Source: Myxococcaceae bacterium | GTDB lineage: Bacteria > Myxococcota_A > Polyangia > Polyangiales > Ga0077539 | Assembly: GCA_004297725.1 (NCBI GenBank) | Contig: SCUS01000147.1 | Coordinates: 31,068-95,067 of the forward strand | Length of the DNA: 64,000 nt | Direction of reading: 5' to 3' | Notes under the pieces: generated by a model | What the model was told of the DNA's origin: nothing | The model's database searches: none | What the model saw: the letters and a program-made list of their open reading frames with translations, nothing else | Shown here: positions 24,201 to 34,200 of the stretch, one piece after another | How the letters are laid out: each line of letters opens with the position of its first letter | How positions within the stretch are numbered: position 1 is the first letter of the stretch | Made by a program: the position numbers and the translations under genes

Positions 24201-27133
24201 CCGTGCTGGAGCGCACGCACTTCGACGACCGCCTCGCGCCCTACGCGCTGACCATGCGGGTCGACTACCACCCGGTGCACGAGAAGATCACCCGCTCCGA
24301 AGACTGGCGCCTGGAAGGCGTCTCCAGCGCTGAGCCGCTGCGGGTGACCGCCTACGGGTACGACGTCTTCGGACGACAGACCGCGCTCGCGCGGCCCGGC
24401 GACACCCTCGAAGATCCGACCGAGCAGTGGCGCTTCGAGCTGGGCTCCCCGACCAGTCGCATCGTCCACGTCGGCCGTTCGCGCACCGCCGCTGGGGACA
24501 CCGAGGAGGCACAGTGCTTCGACGCCTTCGGCCGAAAGCTCGGCACGCGGACGCGCCTCGGCCTGGCGCGGTGGCTCGTGCGAGAGGGCGCCGAGTACGA
24601 CGCGCAGGCCCACGCGAGGGCGCAGTACCAGCCGTGGGAGTCGACCGAGGGCACGTGCACGGCCCCTCCGGCCACCGTGCGCGCGACGATGCTGCGCTAC
24701 GACGCCATGGGTCGCGAGCTGGGCTCCGTGCTGCCGGACGCCGACGCCGCCGGGGGAAGCGCCTCGCAGACGCGCCACGAGTACCAGCCGCTGGTCGAGC
24801 GGCGCTTCGACGAGGAGGACACCGACGCGACGAGCGAGCACCGCGAGACCCCGACGGTGCTCCGCCGGGATGGGCTCGATCGGGTGGTCTCCATCGAGCG
24901 GACGCTCGACCGCATGGGACACGTGCTCCGCCTGGAGCTGCGCTACGACGCGCTCGGCCGCCTCCGCGGCTACGTCGACCCCGAGGGGAACGAGAAGGTC
25001 CAGCGCTACGACCTCTTCGATCGGGTGGTGGAGGTCGTCGACCCGGACTCCGGGCGCACGCTCCGCGCCTTCGACGACGCGGGCAACCTGGTGCGCGAGA
25101 CCGACGCGCGCGGGGTGACCGTCGGCCGCGTCTACGACGAGGCCAACCGGGTGCTGGGCCACTGGGACGCGGCGCGCGCCGACGCCTCGCGCGTGAGCTA
25201 CCAGTACGACCTCCCCGGCGACTGCTCCGCCGCGCGTTGCACCAACGTGGGCGGGCGGCTCGCGACGGTGCGTTACCCGTTGGGGGCGCGCGGCTATGGC
25301 GTTGATCGCTACGGGTACAGCCTGCGCGGCGACGAGGTGCTGCGCGAGCGCACCATCGACGGCGTGGCCTTCGAGCTCCGCACGGTGCGCGACGCCCTCG
25401 GACGAACGATCGGGCGGCGCTTCCCGGGCGGCGTGGGCTTCGACCTCACGCTGGATGGCGCGGGGCGGGTGGTGTCGGTTCCGGGCTACGTGCCCGAACT
25501 GAGCTACGACGCTCGTGGCCAGCAGGACTTCGAGGTGTACGCCAACGGCGTCGCCACGAGCTGGCGCTACGACGCCCGCCAGCGGCTCACGCGCCTCGAG
25601 GCGCGGCTGCCCGCGGGCGCGCCGCTGCAGGCGCTGGGCTACCGCTACGACCGCGCGAGCAACATCCTCGCGATCGACGATCAGGCGCCGGTCGAGGGGC
25701 AGGTCTCGTGGTCGGCGGCGTACGGCTACGACGCGCTCTATCGGCTGCGGAGCGCGCGGCTCGACGCGGGACGCACAGGCGAGGAGACCCTCTCGTGGCG
25801 CTACGACGACGGCGACGACATCGTCGAGGCGACCTCGTCGCGGGGGGCCGAGAGCCCAGCCCACGTGGGGATGATGACCTACGGCGACGGCACCGCGGCG
25901 GGACCGCACGCGGTCGTGCGCGCGGGGGAGTTGTCCTATGGATATGACCGGGCGGGTCACGCCAACCAGCGGGGGCAACTGGCTCTTGGGTGGGACCACC
26001 TGGGTCGATTGACCGGCGCGAGTCGCGGCACGGAGCGGGTCGCGGACTACGAATACGGGCCCGATGAGCAGCGGGTGCGGAAGACCGAAGGGGCTTCGCG
26101 GACGCTGTACCTGGCACCGGACTTCGAAGTGCGTGAAGGAATCGCGACGGCGTACCTGATGATCGGGAGTCGTCGGGTGGCGAGCGTCGAGCGGCGGGGA
26201 TTGGCCACATGGGTGGAGCCCGATCTGGCGCCGGGTGTGCGCAATGGGAACGTCGTCCGAGGGGAGTCGGATGGGCGCATCACCGCGGGGGATGCGTGGC
26301 TCGCGCAGGCGGATGCGCAGGGAATTGCGTCGGTTCAGGGAGCCGCGGGAGCGGACGCCGAGCAGGTGCTACGGACGGCGGCGAGGGCGCTGCTGACGGC
26401 CGACGCGGGGGCGGTGCGGTTCTTTCATCATGATCACCTAGGCTCCACGGTTGCGACGACCGAAGGCGCCGGTGCGGCCGTCAGCCGGGCGACGTACTAC
26501 CCATTTGGACTATACCGTAACGTGCCAGGGTTGTCCCGAGAGACACATGGGTATTCAGGCAAGGAGAATGATGAGGGAACTGGAGATATATATTTCAATT
26601 ATAGATATCTAGATCCAAAGGCGGGGAGATGGATGAGTGCAGATCCTATCTCTGACGTGTTTTCGCTTGGTTGCCAAGGAGGCACTGGGCAGTCTGGCTG
26701 TTTGGGTCGCGCAGGCAGTAGGTCCGTGCACGAGGATTCTGTCTGCAATCGCATGGCTGGTGACGGGAATGTCAAGAATACGGGTGGCTGGGTCGAGATG
26801 ACTTCGCGATATGCGTCATTCAGAAACTCACCGGTTGTGATGTCTGATCTGGATGGGCGTCTGAGCGCCCTACAGTGGTTTGTGGGAGGCGCGGCGGTCG
26901 CTGCATTTGGCGCTCTCGTCATAGCTACCGGTGGGGCTGCTGGCATTGCAGCTGGAATCTCTGGGGTAGTTGGCACTCAAGTGGCTTCGGCAGCGGCGGT
27001 GGTCACCGCAGTTGAGGTGACATCGGTCGCGGCCGTGGTCGGTGGGGGTGCTGTGGCGGCGAAGAATGCGGTGAAGGCCGAAGAGCAATTTCTCAGCGTC
27101 ATTGATGTTCAGATCACTCACAGTAGTGAGTAA
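21236..27133 (+). CDS. SpvB/TcB-like RHS-repeat protein (TcB-TcC-type fusion)
   Basis: The ATG at 21236 (AAGGGGAC 5 bases before) gives 1965 residues and a signal peptide cleaved after VVQA (residue 35). The N-terminal SpvB domain starts at GPGSIEGLGENADIDVNMG. FG-GAP loops such as DFDGDGFVDLLDS and DVNGDGLQDAVLL lie at about 360-640. LLTRIENGLGRATDITYGNS (about 655) matches the TcB middle region. YD/RHS repeats run from about 820 to the core end YLDPKAGRWMSADPI (about 1790-1805). These are the parts of TcB and TcC that form the toxin cocoon of Tc complexes. Beyond the core the DNA turns AT-richer, and the tip is about 160 residues with a long Ala/Val/Gly hydrophobic stretch and no toxin domain I recognise. 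Confidence 0.85.
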   Translation: MALKAELGRLRFFRPLMGAVGALSVLVLVPSVVQAQQETGMSPTRVTLPTGPGSIEGLGENADIDVNMGLLGYSVPIEVPAGQAGLGPSLRLGYQSGAGNGVVGMGWSLDAPSIERMSSRGLPRYDRTDRIAADGGRELVAVDPSRGVYRARYEGGFVRYTWTVATDGVAGTWRAEYPDGRVGWFGVDEAGRPDAGATVGGRAGVFRWHLTALTDTHGHVVRFGYRRSGGLSLLESVRYGSTDGSRYEIRLDYEARPDVVSDAKPGVDLRLSERVRSITVRVRGVQQRRYALTYEAEAVTGGLSRLAGVARYGEGDVGPFPVNFRFTYSSGVPCVDTGCPGPVVRRIGSVGADFRAGTTDFVDLDGDALPDALDTRGGTHQIRRNRLAMDGTQSFDAPVASAVARGGVSPLGPLVELFDFDGDGFVDLLDSTGGRVLQNRATGDWGASVSVADANLRSMTDDADLRFVDYDGDRRTDLVHSDRTSTWYYLRRADGTFEPRETAGDPIGWSFSGDGLRLADVNGDGLQDAVLLLDGTVAHRLSLGRGQWAPRAEFAGVPAGLSLSATQLADVSGDGLADLLAVEADRVRYALNRGGTRFDVLREVRAVGTTPIPVRTGDTSLRLLDMNGNGSTDIVWVTPSGDVTFLDLFPQRPHLLTRIENGLGRATDITYGNSVAQMARDGGPSSWRHRVPFAMQVVDRIEESEARTTIRQRRDFRYHHGYWDGIEGQFRGFEEVEVERAGDATSEVAIERYVYDVGTADRYRKGLLLSKATESAGRVLDVVRHTFADCTLAEVPTTDPPVRWLCESQLRRELREGAAMSAWTVTGEDYAYDGYGNRRRWFQHGVLTVGGGACAACARDAAIFGAACGAQCLGDERLEETEYVTPARAGGRWLVRRPSVVRRRGREADALFSEERTYYDGEPLRGLPLGELTRGDTVRVVRRLEADGGGYRDVDVTRNRVDAHGNVLETRDANGHRRSFGYDDDGVLTVLERTHFDDRLAPYALTMRVDYHPVHEKITRSEDWRLEGVSSAEPLRVTAYGYDVFGRQTALARPGDTLEDPTEQWRFELGSPTSRIVHVGRSRTAAGDTEEAQCFDAFGRKLGTRTRLGLARWLVREGAEYDAQAHARAQYQPWESTEGTCTAPPATVRATMLRYDAMGRELGSVLPDADAAGGSASQTRHEYQPLVERRFDEEDTDATSEHRETPTVLRRDGLDRVVSIERTLDRMGHVLRLELRYDALGRLRGYVDPEGNEKVQRYDLFDRVVEVVDPDSGRTLRAFDDAGNLVRETDARGVTVGRVYDEANRVLGHWDAARADASRVSYQYDLPGDCSAARCTNVGGRLATVRYPLGARGYGVDRYGYSLRGDEVLRERTIDGVAFELRTVRDALGRTIGRRFPGGVGFDLTLDGAGRVVSVPGYVPELSYDARGQQDFEVYANGVATSWRYDARQRLTRLEARLPAGAPLQALGYRYDRASNILAIDDQAPVEGQVSWSAAYGYDALYRLRSARLDAGRTGEETLSWRYDDGDDIVEATSSRGAESPAHVGMMTYGDGTAAGPHAVVRAGELSYGYDRAGHANQRGQLALGWDHLGRLTGASRGTERVADYEYGPDEQRVRKTEGASRTLYLAPDFEVREGIATAYLMIGSRRVASVERRGLATWVEPDLAPGVRNGNVVRGESDGRITAGDAWLAQADAQGIASVQGAAGADAEQVLRTAARALLTADAGAVRFFHHDHLGSTVATTEGAGAAVSRATYYPFGLYRNVPGLSRETHGYSGKENDEGTGDIYFNYRYLDPKAGRWMSADPISDVFSLGCQGGTGQSGCLGRAGSRSVHEDSVCNRMAGDGNVKNTGGWVEMTSRYASFRNSPVVMSDLDGRLSALQWFVGGAAVAAFGALVIATGGAAGIAAGISGVVGTQVASAAAVVTAVEVTSVAAVVGGGAVAAKNAVKAEEQFLSVIDVQITHSSE

Positions 27134-27154
27134 TTTACTGGGTCGATATGCGGC

Positions 27155-28225
27155 ATGTCTGATTGGTTGTTCGTTGTCTTGTGGTGCCTAGTTGTTCTGT
27201 TCTTGGTCGGTTTGATCGGTGGAGCGATGCTGCCGCGGCGCCGCTCGCGTTTTGAGGAGGCATGTGTGGTGGGAGTGATGGCTAAGATTCTGCCCAATTT
27301 CAGGCCAGTGATTCGGGCTGACGGTTGTCAGTATATATCGGGTATCGTAATTCCCTTGATTGCTGCCCTCGTCGAGGCGGGGTGTGGACATGACCGCAGC
27401 GTCGTCGGCGACCCCGCCTCTCAGCCGTCGGCCATCGGCGCGCCCTGCGGCTACGACGGCGCGTGCCCGTCATCCCCCGACCGCCCTCTCGTTTGCGATC
27501 GGGGCTTCTGCGTCCCTCGTCGCTGCATCGCCGGCACCGAGGGCTGCGCCTGTTACTCCAACAACACCTGCGACCTCCTCGACGCCTCGCCCATGAGCTG
27601 TCTCGACAACCTCTGTCGACGCACGCCCGCGGCTGAGCCCGGCACGCTCAATGGCGCCTGCTCGCCCACCGAGCTCTGTGGCATGAGCGAGGGCCATTCG
27701 CTCTCCTGCCGCCGCGGTCGCTGCGAGCGGGACGATTGCCCGTCCGGCGCCCTCGGCTGCCCCTGCGGCTCCTACGGGTCCTGCCGACTCTACGGAACCC
27801 GGCAGCCCGTCTGCGCCAGCGGTCGCTGCCAGTTCGCCGGGTGCGTCGCCGGAACAGACGGCTGTCGCTGCGACACCGGCGACCGCTGCTCCGACGGCCT
27901 TCAATGCACCAACAGCGCGTGCATCCGACTTCCGGGATCACCGCTCGCCGTCGAGGGCGATGTCCGCAGTTGCCAGGTCTTGCTGTCGGGGGCAGGCGTC
28001 GATCGCGCGTCACCGACCTGGGCCGATGGCGTCCGCGGACAGGCGATCGGCCGGGACGGCCAGCTCGCCCTTGCCTTCATGAGTCGAACCGACACCCGAC
28101 TGTCGGCCTCGCCGGTTCGCCTCGGCGGACTGGCCACGGGGCTGACGCCCTTGATTCAGTCCTTTGAATGCTTCGATGGGCTCGGACGGCGGGTCGCCGA
28201 TGCGCGTGTGGTCTGGGGGAGATGA
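27155..28225 (+). CDS. Cysteine-rich putative lipoprotein with chimeric N-terminus
   Basis: The frame opens at ATG 27155 with a transmembrane segment (residues 4-24) in AT-richer DNA. From about 27360 it becomes GC-rich and encodes a Cys-rich protein with three C-x2-G-x3-C-x-C modules (RCIAGTEGCAC, DCPSGALGCPC, GCVAGTDGCRC). The same module occurs ten times in the next gene. A second possible start, ATG 27278 (preceded by GTGGGAGTG), gives a lipoprotein-like leader ending LVEAGC. So the 5' part may be the remnant of another small gene, for example a partner of the RHS tip, joined to the Cys-rich gene. The stop overlaps an ATG of the following gene (ATGA). Confidence 0.6.
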   Translation: MSDWLFVVLWCLVVLFLVGLIGGAMLPRRRSRFEEACVVGVMAKILPNFRPVIRADGCQYISGIVIPLIAALVEAGCGHDRSVVGDPASQPSAIGAPCGYDGACPSSPDRPLVCDRGFCVPRRCIAGTEGCACYSNNTCDLLDASPMSCLDNLCRRTPAAEPGTLNGACSPTELCGMSEGHSLSCRRGRCERDDCPSGALGCPCGSYGSCRLYGTRQPVCASGRCQFAGCVAGTDGCRCDTGDRCSDGLQCTNSACIRLPGSPLAVEGDVRSCQVLLSGAGVDRASPTWADGVRGQAIGRDGQLALAFMSRTDTRLSASPVRLGGLATGLTPLIQSFECFDGLGRRVADARVVWGR

Positions 28226-28260
28226 TGACGATTCACGCCACGAAAGAGGAGACGCGGTTC

Positions 28261-31200
28261 ATGAGAGCGACCAGTGATCAGACGCGGGGCCCCCTCGGTC
28301 TCCTTCATCTTCTGCTGTGTGTTCTGGCCCTCGCGCTGGGTTGCGGCGGCGACGCCGGGACGACGCCCGCCTGCGAGCCGGGCGCCGAGAACTGCGGCTG
28401 TCGTCGCTCCGAGACGCCCTGCAACAGCGGGCTCTTCTGCACCGGCGAGGTCTGCCGCCGTCCGCGCTGCACCCAGGGGGAGGAGGGTTGCGCGTGCTTC
28501 GGCAACTACACCTGCGCCCGCCGCACCGACGGCACCTGGAACATCTGCCAGGACGGCCTCTGTCGCGTTCCGACCTGCGCGCCCGGCGCCGTCGGCTGCG
28601 GCTGCAACCCCGACGACACCTGCGCCACCGGCCTCGAGTGCCAGACCATGGACGGCGCGCGCCGTTGCAAGGTTCCCAACTGCGCGGTCGGCAATGCCAG
28701 CTGCGGGTGTCGGCCCGACCGCACCTGCAACGCCAGCGCGACGGGTGCCACCCTCGTCTGCATCGAGGGCCGCTGCCAGGAGTCGACGTGTGCGGCCGGG
28801 GCGCTCAACTGCGCCTGCCGGGCCGACTACTCCTGCGACGCCGGTCTCTCGTGCGGCGGCGACGGCCGCTGCCGCTCCATCGACTGCACGCCCGGCACCG
28901 TGAGCTGCGCGTGTCGGACGGGCGGCGCCTGCGACATGGGCCTCGCGTGCGGCAGCGACAACCGTTGCCGCGACACGTCGTGCGCCGAGGGCGCCGAGCG
29001 CTGCGGCTGCCGCGCCGACCGGAGCTGCAACACGGCCTCGACGGACGGCGGCACCACGACGCTGCTGTGTCGCGCGGGGCGGTGCGTGCAGGAGGCGTGC
29101 AGCGTCGGCGCCGAGGGTTGCGCCTGTCTGGCCGGCAACACCTGCACGACGGCGGGGGTCACCTGCCAGGCGGGTCGCTGCGTCTCGTCGACGTGTACGC
29201 CGGGCGCGCGCAACTGCCCCTGCAACACCGGCCGAACCTGCAACGCCGGGCTGAGCTGCAGTGACGGCGGCATCTGCGTCGAGACCGTCGGACTCGCCGG
29301 GAGCGCCTGCTTCCCCGATCGCACCTGCGTGCGGGGCGCGCGGTGCGACAGCGGCCGCTGCGTGGCGTGCCTGCTCGGCGCCGCCAACTGCGGCTGCTTC
29401 GAGAGCGGCTCGTGCAACGCGGGTCTGGCCTGCGTCTCGGGCCTCTGCGTGGCCGAGGCCAGCAGCCTGCGCGAGGTGCCCGCCACGCCCGTCTGCTACA
29501 CGCCGTGCCGCGAGAGCTACCGGGCTACGGATGGCACCGTCACCTCCTGCGACGCCGACGGCCTGATGGCCCGGTGTCTCAACGGCACCACATGCATGGG
29601 CGGTTCGTGCGTCGCCGCGGGGGCGGCTCCCAGGGTCTGCGAGCGGGACGTGCAGTGTCCCGACTTCCAGTCGTGCATCCGCGGTCGCTGCTACTCCGAG
29701 TGCACCTCGGACACCCAGTGCGCTCCCGGGACGGGCTGCTACCGCAAGGTCTGCCGCATCCCGTGCACGACCAGTCGCGAGAGTTGCCCGACCGGCACGC
29801 ACTGCGAGAGCCGCGACGCCGAGAACGGGTTCTGTATGCCCGTGCGCGACCCGGAGGGCACGCCGCGGACGTCCGTCGACGGGCGCTTCACGCTCGACGT
29901 CACCGAGCTGCGATTCAGCAACATCGCCACCACCGGGCGCTTCGTGCTCCGCAACGAGAGCAGCCGCCCACAGCGCTTCACCGTCACCAAGACCGAGCAC
30001 TCGGCGTCGACGGGCGCGGGCGCACCAGTTCGTGAGACGACGACCCCGCTCCCGGCGCTGCAGCTTGGCTCATGCGCCGTGCCGGGATCGCCGGGCGACT
30101 GCCCCACCACGACGGTCGTGCGCAGCCTCGACCTGCCACTGGCCCCGGGCGCGAGCGTGCAGGTGCAGGTCGCGGCGGGCGCGACGGCGATCGCGGGCGC
30201 CGGGCGTTGGGAGGGCATTCTCACCGTGACCAACGCCGACCTCGGCGACCAGGTGGTCAATCTATTCTATGAACAACGCCCCGAAGGTCAGTGGACCGGG
30301 TCGATGTTCTACTTCGGCAACTTCCGCGACGACGGTCTGGACAGCTGGATCACCGATCGCACCAGCGACACGGCCCTCTCCCGTGTGCGCAATGCGTTCA
30401 TCGCGCGGTGGGGCGCCTTCCGCAACGGCGTCATCAACTACGAAGAGCTGCGCGCGATGATCGCCGCGACCGTGCGCGCCGACCTCCCCGACCGCGCCGC
30501 CGGGTGTTCGCAGGCGGTGTGCTACCCGATCTCGTCGCCCAGCGGCGTCTCGCTCCAGGCCTACACGGACAACACCGACAACACGCCGGTGCCGTCGGGC
30601 ATCACCGAGCTGCCGATCTCGATGAACCTGCGCGCAGGCACCACCGCCCGCAGCCTGCAGGGGGCCATCGTCTCGCAGCGTGCATTGCAGTACGCGGCCA
30701 ACCCCGCCGTCAGCCTGGGCTTTGCGAGCGACCCGGCGGTCTGCGGAACCCGACTGCGCGGCAGCTGCGTGGCATTCCTGTCGGAGCTGTCTGCCTCGGT
30801 GCGCACGGGGGCCCGCTACTACCCGGCGGTCACCGAGACGAACTGTGCACCGCAGTTCCGCCGGGTGCTGACCCCGTGGCTTGTGCCCGGTTTCAACGCA
30901 GGCACCGTGAGCGACGCCGCGGTCGGCACCGCGCTCGCGGAGTGTCGCGACACCGCGTTGCCCTTCACGGGAAGCTCCTCCTCGATCGGCCTCAACCCCT
31001 TCCTGGCGGGCGCGAACCCCGTGCCCGATGGGCGCAGTCGCGGCCGCGTGATCGAGCTGGTCGACGGCGCGCTCGTCGACAACCAGGACATGGTCGTCAT
31101 CTTCCGCGAGCGTCTCGACACCTTCCTCGGGAGCGCCGACCGCACGGGCTTCAAGGCCTATGGGGTCATGATGCTCCGACGCGGCTCGGCCGAGCTCCAG

Positions 31201-34200
31201 GCCGCGGACTTCGTCGGCAACCCTGCGACCGACACCCGGGCTCCGCCCTCCAATGGCCTCGATCTGTCCTGCAGCCCGGCGATGCTCGGCCAGCTCTATC
31301 GCACCACCACGCCGCCGACGGTGGGACCCACCAACGCGCGTGAGATCGCCCTCGCGATGCTCGATGGTGTGCGCCCCGGGGTTCCGTCGCCGACGGCCGC
31401 CGCGCTCGCTCGGGTGCACTACCTGTGCGCCGAGACGGGGCTCTTCGATGGTGGCGCTGACCTCTCGCGGCCGGTCGCCTGCCCTCCAGGCAGTCCGGTC
31501 ACGTACTTCCTCATCGATCGGGACAACGCCCAGATCGCGGGTGAGGTGTGCAATGCGGACCGCTCGTGCGGCGCTCGCCTGGCGTCATGGCGGGAGAGCG
31601 GCACCTACAACCTCCGTGTCGACCCCGTCTGGCGATGCACCTCGATCACCGCGGTATTCTGTGATGACAACCGCTTCGACCTGCGAACCGGCAAGTCGTT
31701 CTACGAGGCGGGGGCGTCCGAGCCGGCGTTCGTGCCCTTCGCCAACGCACTCGACAGCGCCTTCCGCTACCGCACACGCTTCCGCACCCGGAGCGGCAGC
31801 GCGGTCGGCTTCGCGCCGCAGCAGTGCGTCCTCGGGGCGACGAGCATCCCGTACTGCTATGACCCGGCGGAGATCGAGCGCGTCCGCGATCGCGTCGACT
31901 GCCTGCTCTCGATCTTCTCGACGCAGTACGCCGCCCTCGACAGCAGCCTCCAGACGCGGCTCCGGAGTGAGCTCGAGTTCTACTTCTCGTACCGCAATCG
32001 CGTGGTGGCCGGGTCACCGCTGCCTGTCACCGATGACGGCTTCGAGCGGCTCTACTCGCAGACGATGATCATGCTGGGCGACGACGCGTACACCCGCGCG
32101 TTCGCTTCCCGCTTCGACCTCGCGGCGTCGCGGCTCACGTCCTTCGCGGGGTCGCGCTTCGAGCAGAACGGCATCGATCTGTCGGGCGCCGCGGGCGCGG
32201 AGCTGTACGCGCTCTACCAGGCGCAGCAGTACTACCAGCTCGTGCTCGACCGGTTCTTCCGCGCGAGCCCGCGCCTCTGGGCCTCCATCGGCGCCGGGCC
32301 GGGTTCGCCGCAGAACTTCATCACCCAGGAGACCGTGGTCTCGTACTTCGATCGGGTGGTGCGGGCCTCCGTGCAGAAGTCGCGTGCGGCGAGCGAGATC
32401 GCCAAGCGCTATCAGCGCATGGCGAGGCCCGACCTCGCGCGCACGGTCATCGAGCGAGGGTACAGCGCCGCCTACCTGGAGTCGGTGATCCTCTCGCGCA
32501 TGCTGCTCTCGGCGGTGGAAGTCGCCGAGCGGGCGAAGCGCGATCAGATTCGCGCGAGCCTCGACAACGCGCAGCGCTCGTACAACGTCGCCCTGTCGGA
32601 GATGCGGGAGGCCTACGCGCAGTCGCGCGACGCGACCAACATCTTCGGCTTCGAGCCGAACTACGTGCCCTTTCCGGCGCTCGACCCTGGCGACACCAAC
32701 GCGTTCACCCGGGTGATGTCCTCGGCGCGCTCGCGCCTCGCCAGTGCGCGCACCGCGGAGGACGCCGCGCTCTCCAGCAGCCGCTCGTACGAGACCGATG
32801 CGGCGGCGTTTCAGGGTGAGCTGGTGCGCGTGCGCAACAACTACGAAGGACAGCTCGCGCAGGTGTGCGGCACCTTCACAGGCACCGACGGTCGGGTGTA
32901 CCCGGCCATCCCGAAGTACGCGGAGACCACCTCGCGCACCCGCGTGCTGCGCGACCCGTGCGGCCTCACCGGCAATGGTCAGTTCTTCCAGGCCGTCGGG
33001 CGGGTCGAGACCGCACGACTCGACCTGCGCGGGGTGATCGAGGGCTACGACCGGCTCTTCCAGGAGATCGAGATCGAGCGCCAGCGGGTGTCCGATCAGT
33101 GTCGGGTGACGGCCCGGCTTGCGGACTACCAATGGCAGCAGGCAGGCCGAACCAACAACCTGCAGAACTCCATCGATCAGAGCCAGCGGCAGATCAGCGC
33201 CATGCGGCGTGACCTGGAGAAGGTGAGCAGCCTCGCGCAGCTTGCGAATTGCAGCGTCGGGTTGTCGACGAGCTGCATCGGCGCCGCGGTCGGCGCGGCA
33301 ATCCTGACGACCGCGAACTTCGTGGTCGGTGGGCAGATCGGGGCCGCCGAGGACGCGATCGGAGTGGCGCAGCAGGAGGTGAGGGATATCCAGCGAGAGA
33401 CCGCGCGGTTCACGACGCTGGCGGCATGCGACCAGGCGCAGGTCGACCTGAACGCCCGAGTCCGCACGATGATGCTCCGGCTGAAGGACCTCGACCTCGA
33501 CGCGCTCCGCCAGGACTACCGTCTCCGGCTCGCGGTGGCCGAGGTGCAGGGTCTCCGCAACCAGGCCACCCGGCTCATGGCCGAGCAGGAAGAGGCCGAG
33601 GAGCTCGCCATCAACCTGGAGGCCGCCCGCAACGACCCGAACGTGCGCATCTACCGCAACGACGCGGTGATCACGGCCGACCGCACCTTCCAGGACGCGC
33701 TGACCGAGGCGTACCGCGCGACGAAGGTCTTCGAGTACTACACGAGCCAGAGCTACAGTCGCTTCGACACGCTCTACCTGGTTCGTCTCGTGGGTCGCGG
33801 CGACTACTCGTTGGAGCGATACCTCTCCGAGCTCGAGAACGCATACGAAGCATTCCGCGAGAACTTCGGGGTGCCCAGCACCCGCGTGGCGGTGCTCTCG
33901 CTCCGCGACGACATCCTCGCGATCCCGCGCACGGACGGGGGGCCAGCGCTGTCGCAGACCGAGCGCATCTCGCGCTTCCGTCAGGCGCTGGTCAGCGGCT
34001 CGCTGCTCGACGCCAACGGGTATCTGACCATCCCCTTCACCACGTCGCTCGCGCAGCTCTCGCCGCTGACGCGCAATCACAAGGTGCTCTACCTGGAGAC
34101 CGAGATCATCGGCTCCAACGTGGGTGACCCGGTCGGGCGGATCTACGTCCGACAGACCGGAACCGGGCTCGTGCGACCGGTCATGGGCGATCCCCGCTCG

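Noticed and set aside
22460..25999. 1179-codon frame antisense to the RHS gene
   Set aside because: It is a shadow of GC-biased third positions. The RHS frame on the plus strand has clear SpvB, FG-GAP and YD motifs and the antisense product has none.
28261..29860. DNA-level tandem repeat or CRISPR in the Cys-rich region
   Set aside because: The repetition is at protein level (C-x2-G-x3-C-x-C) with divergent codons.
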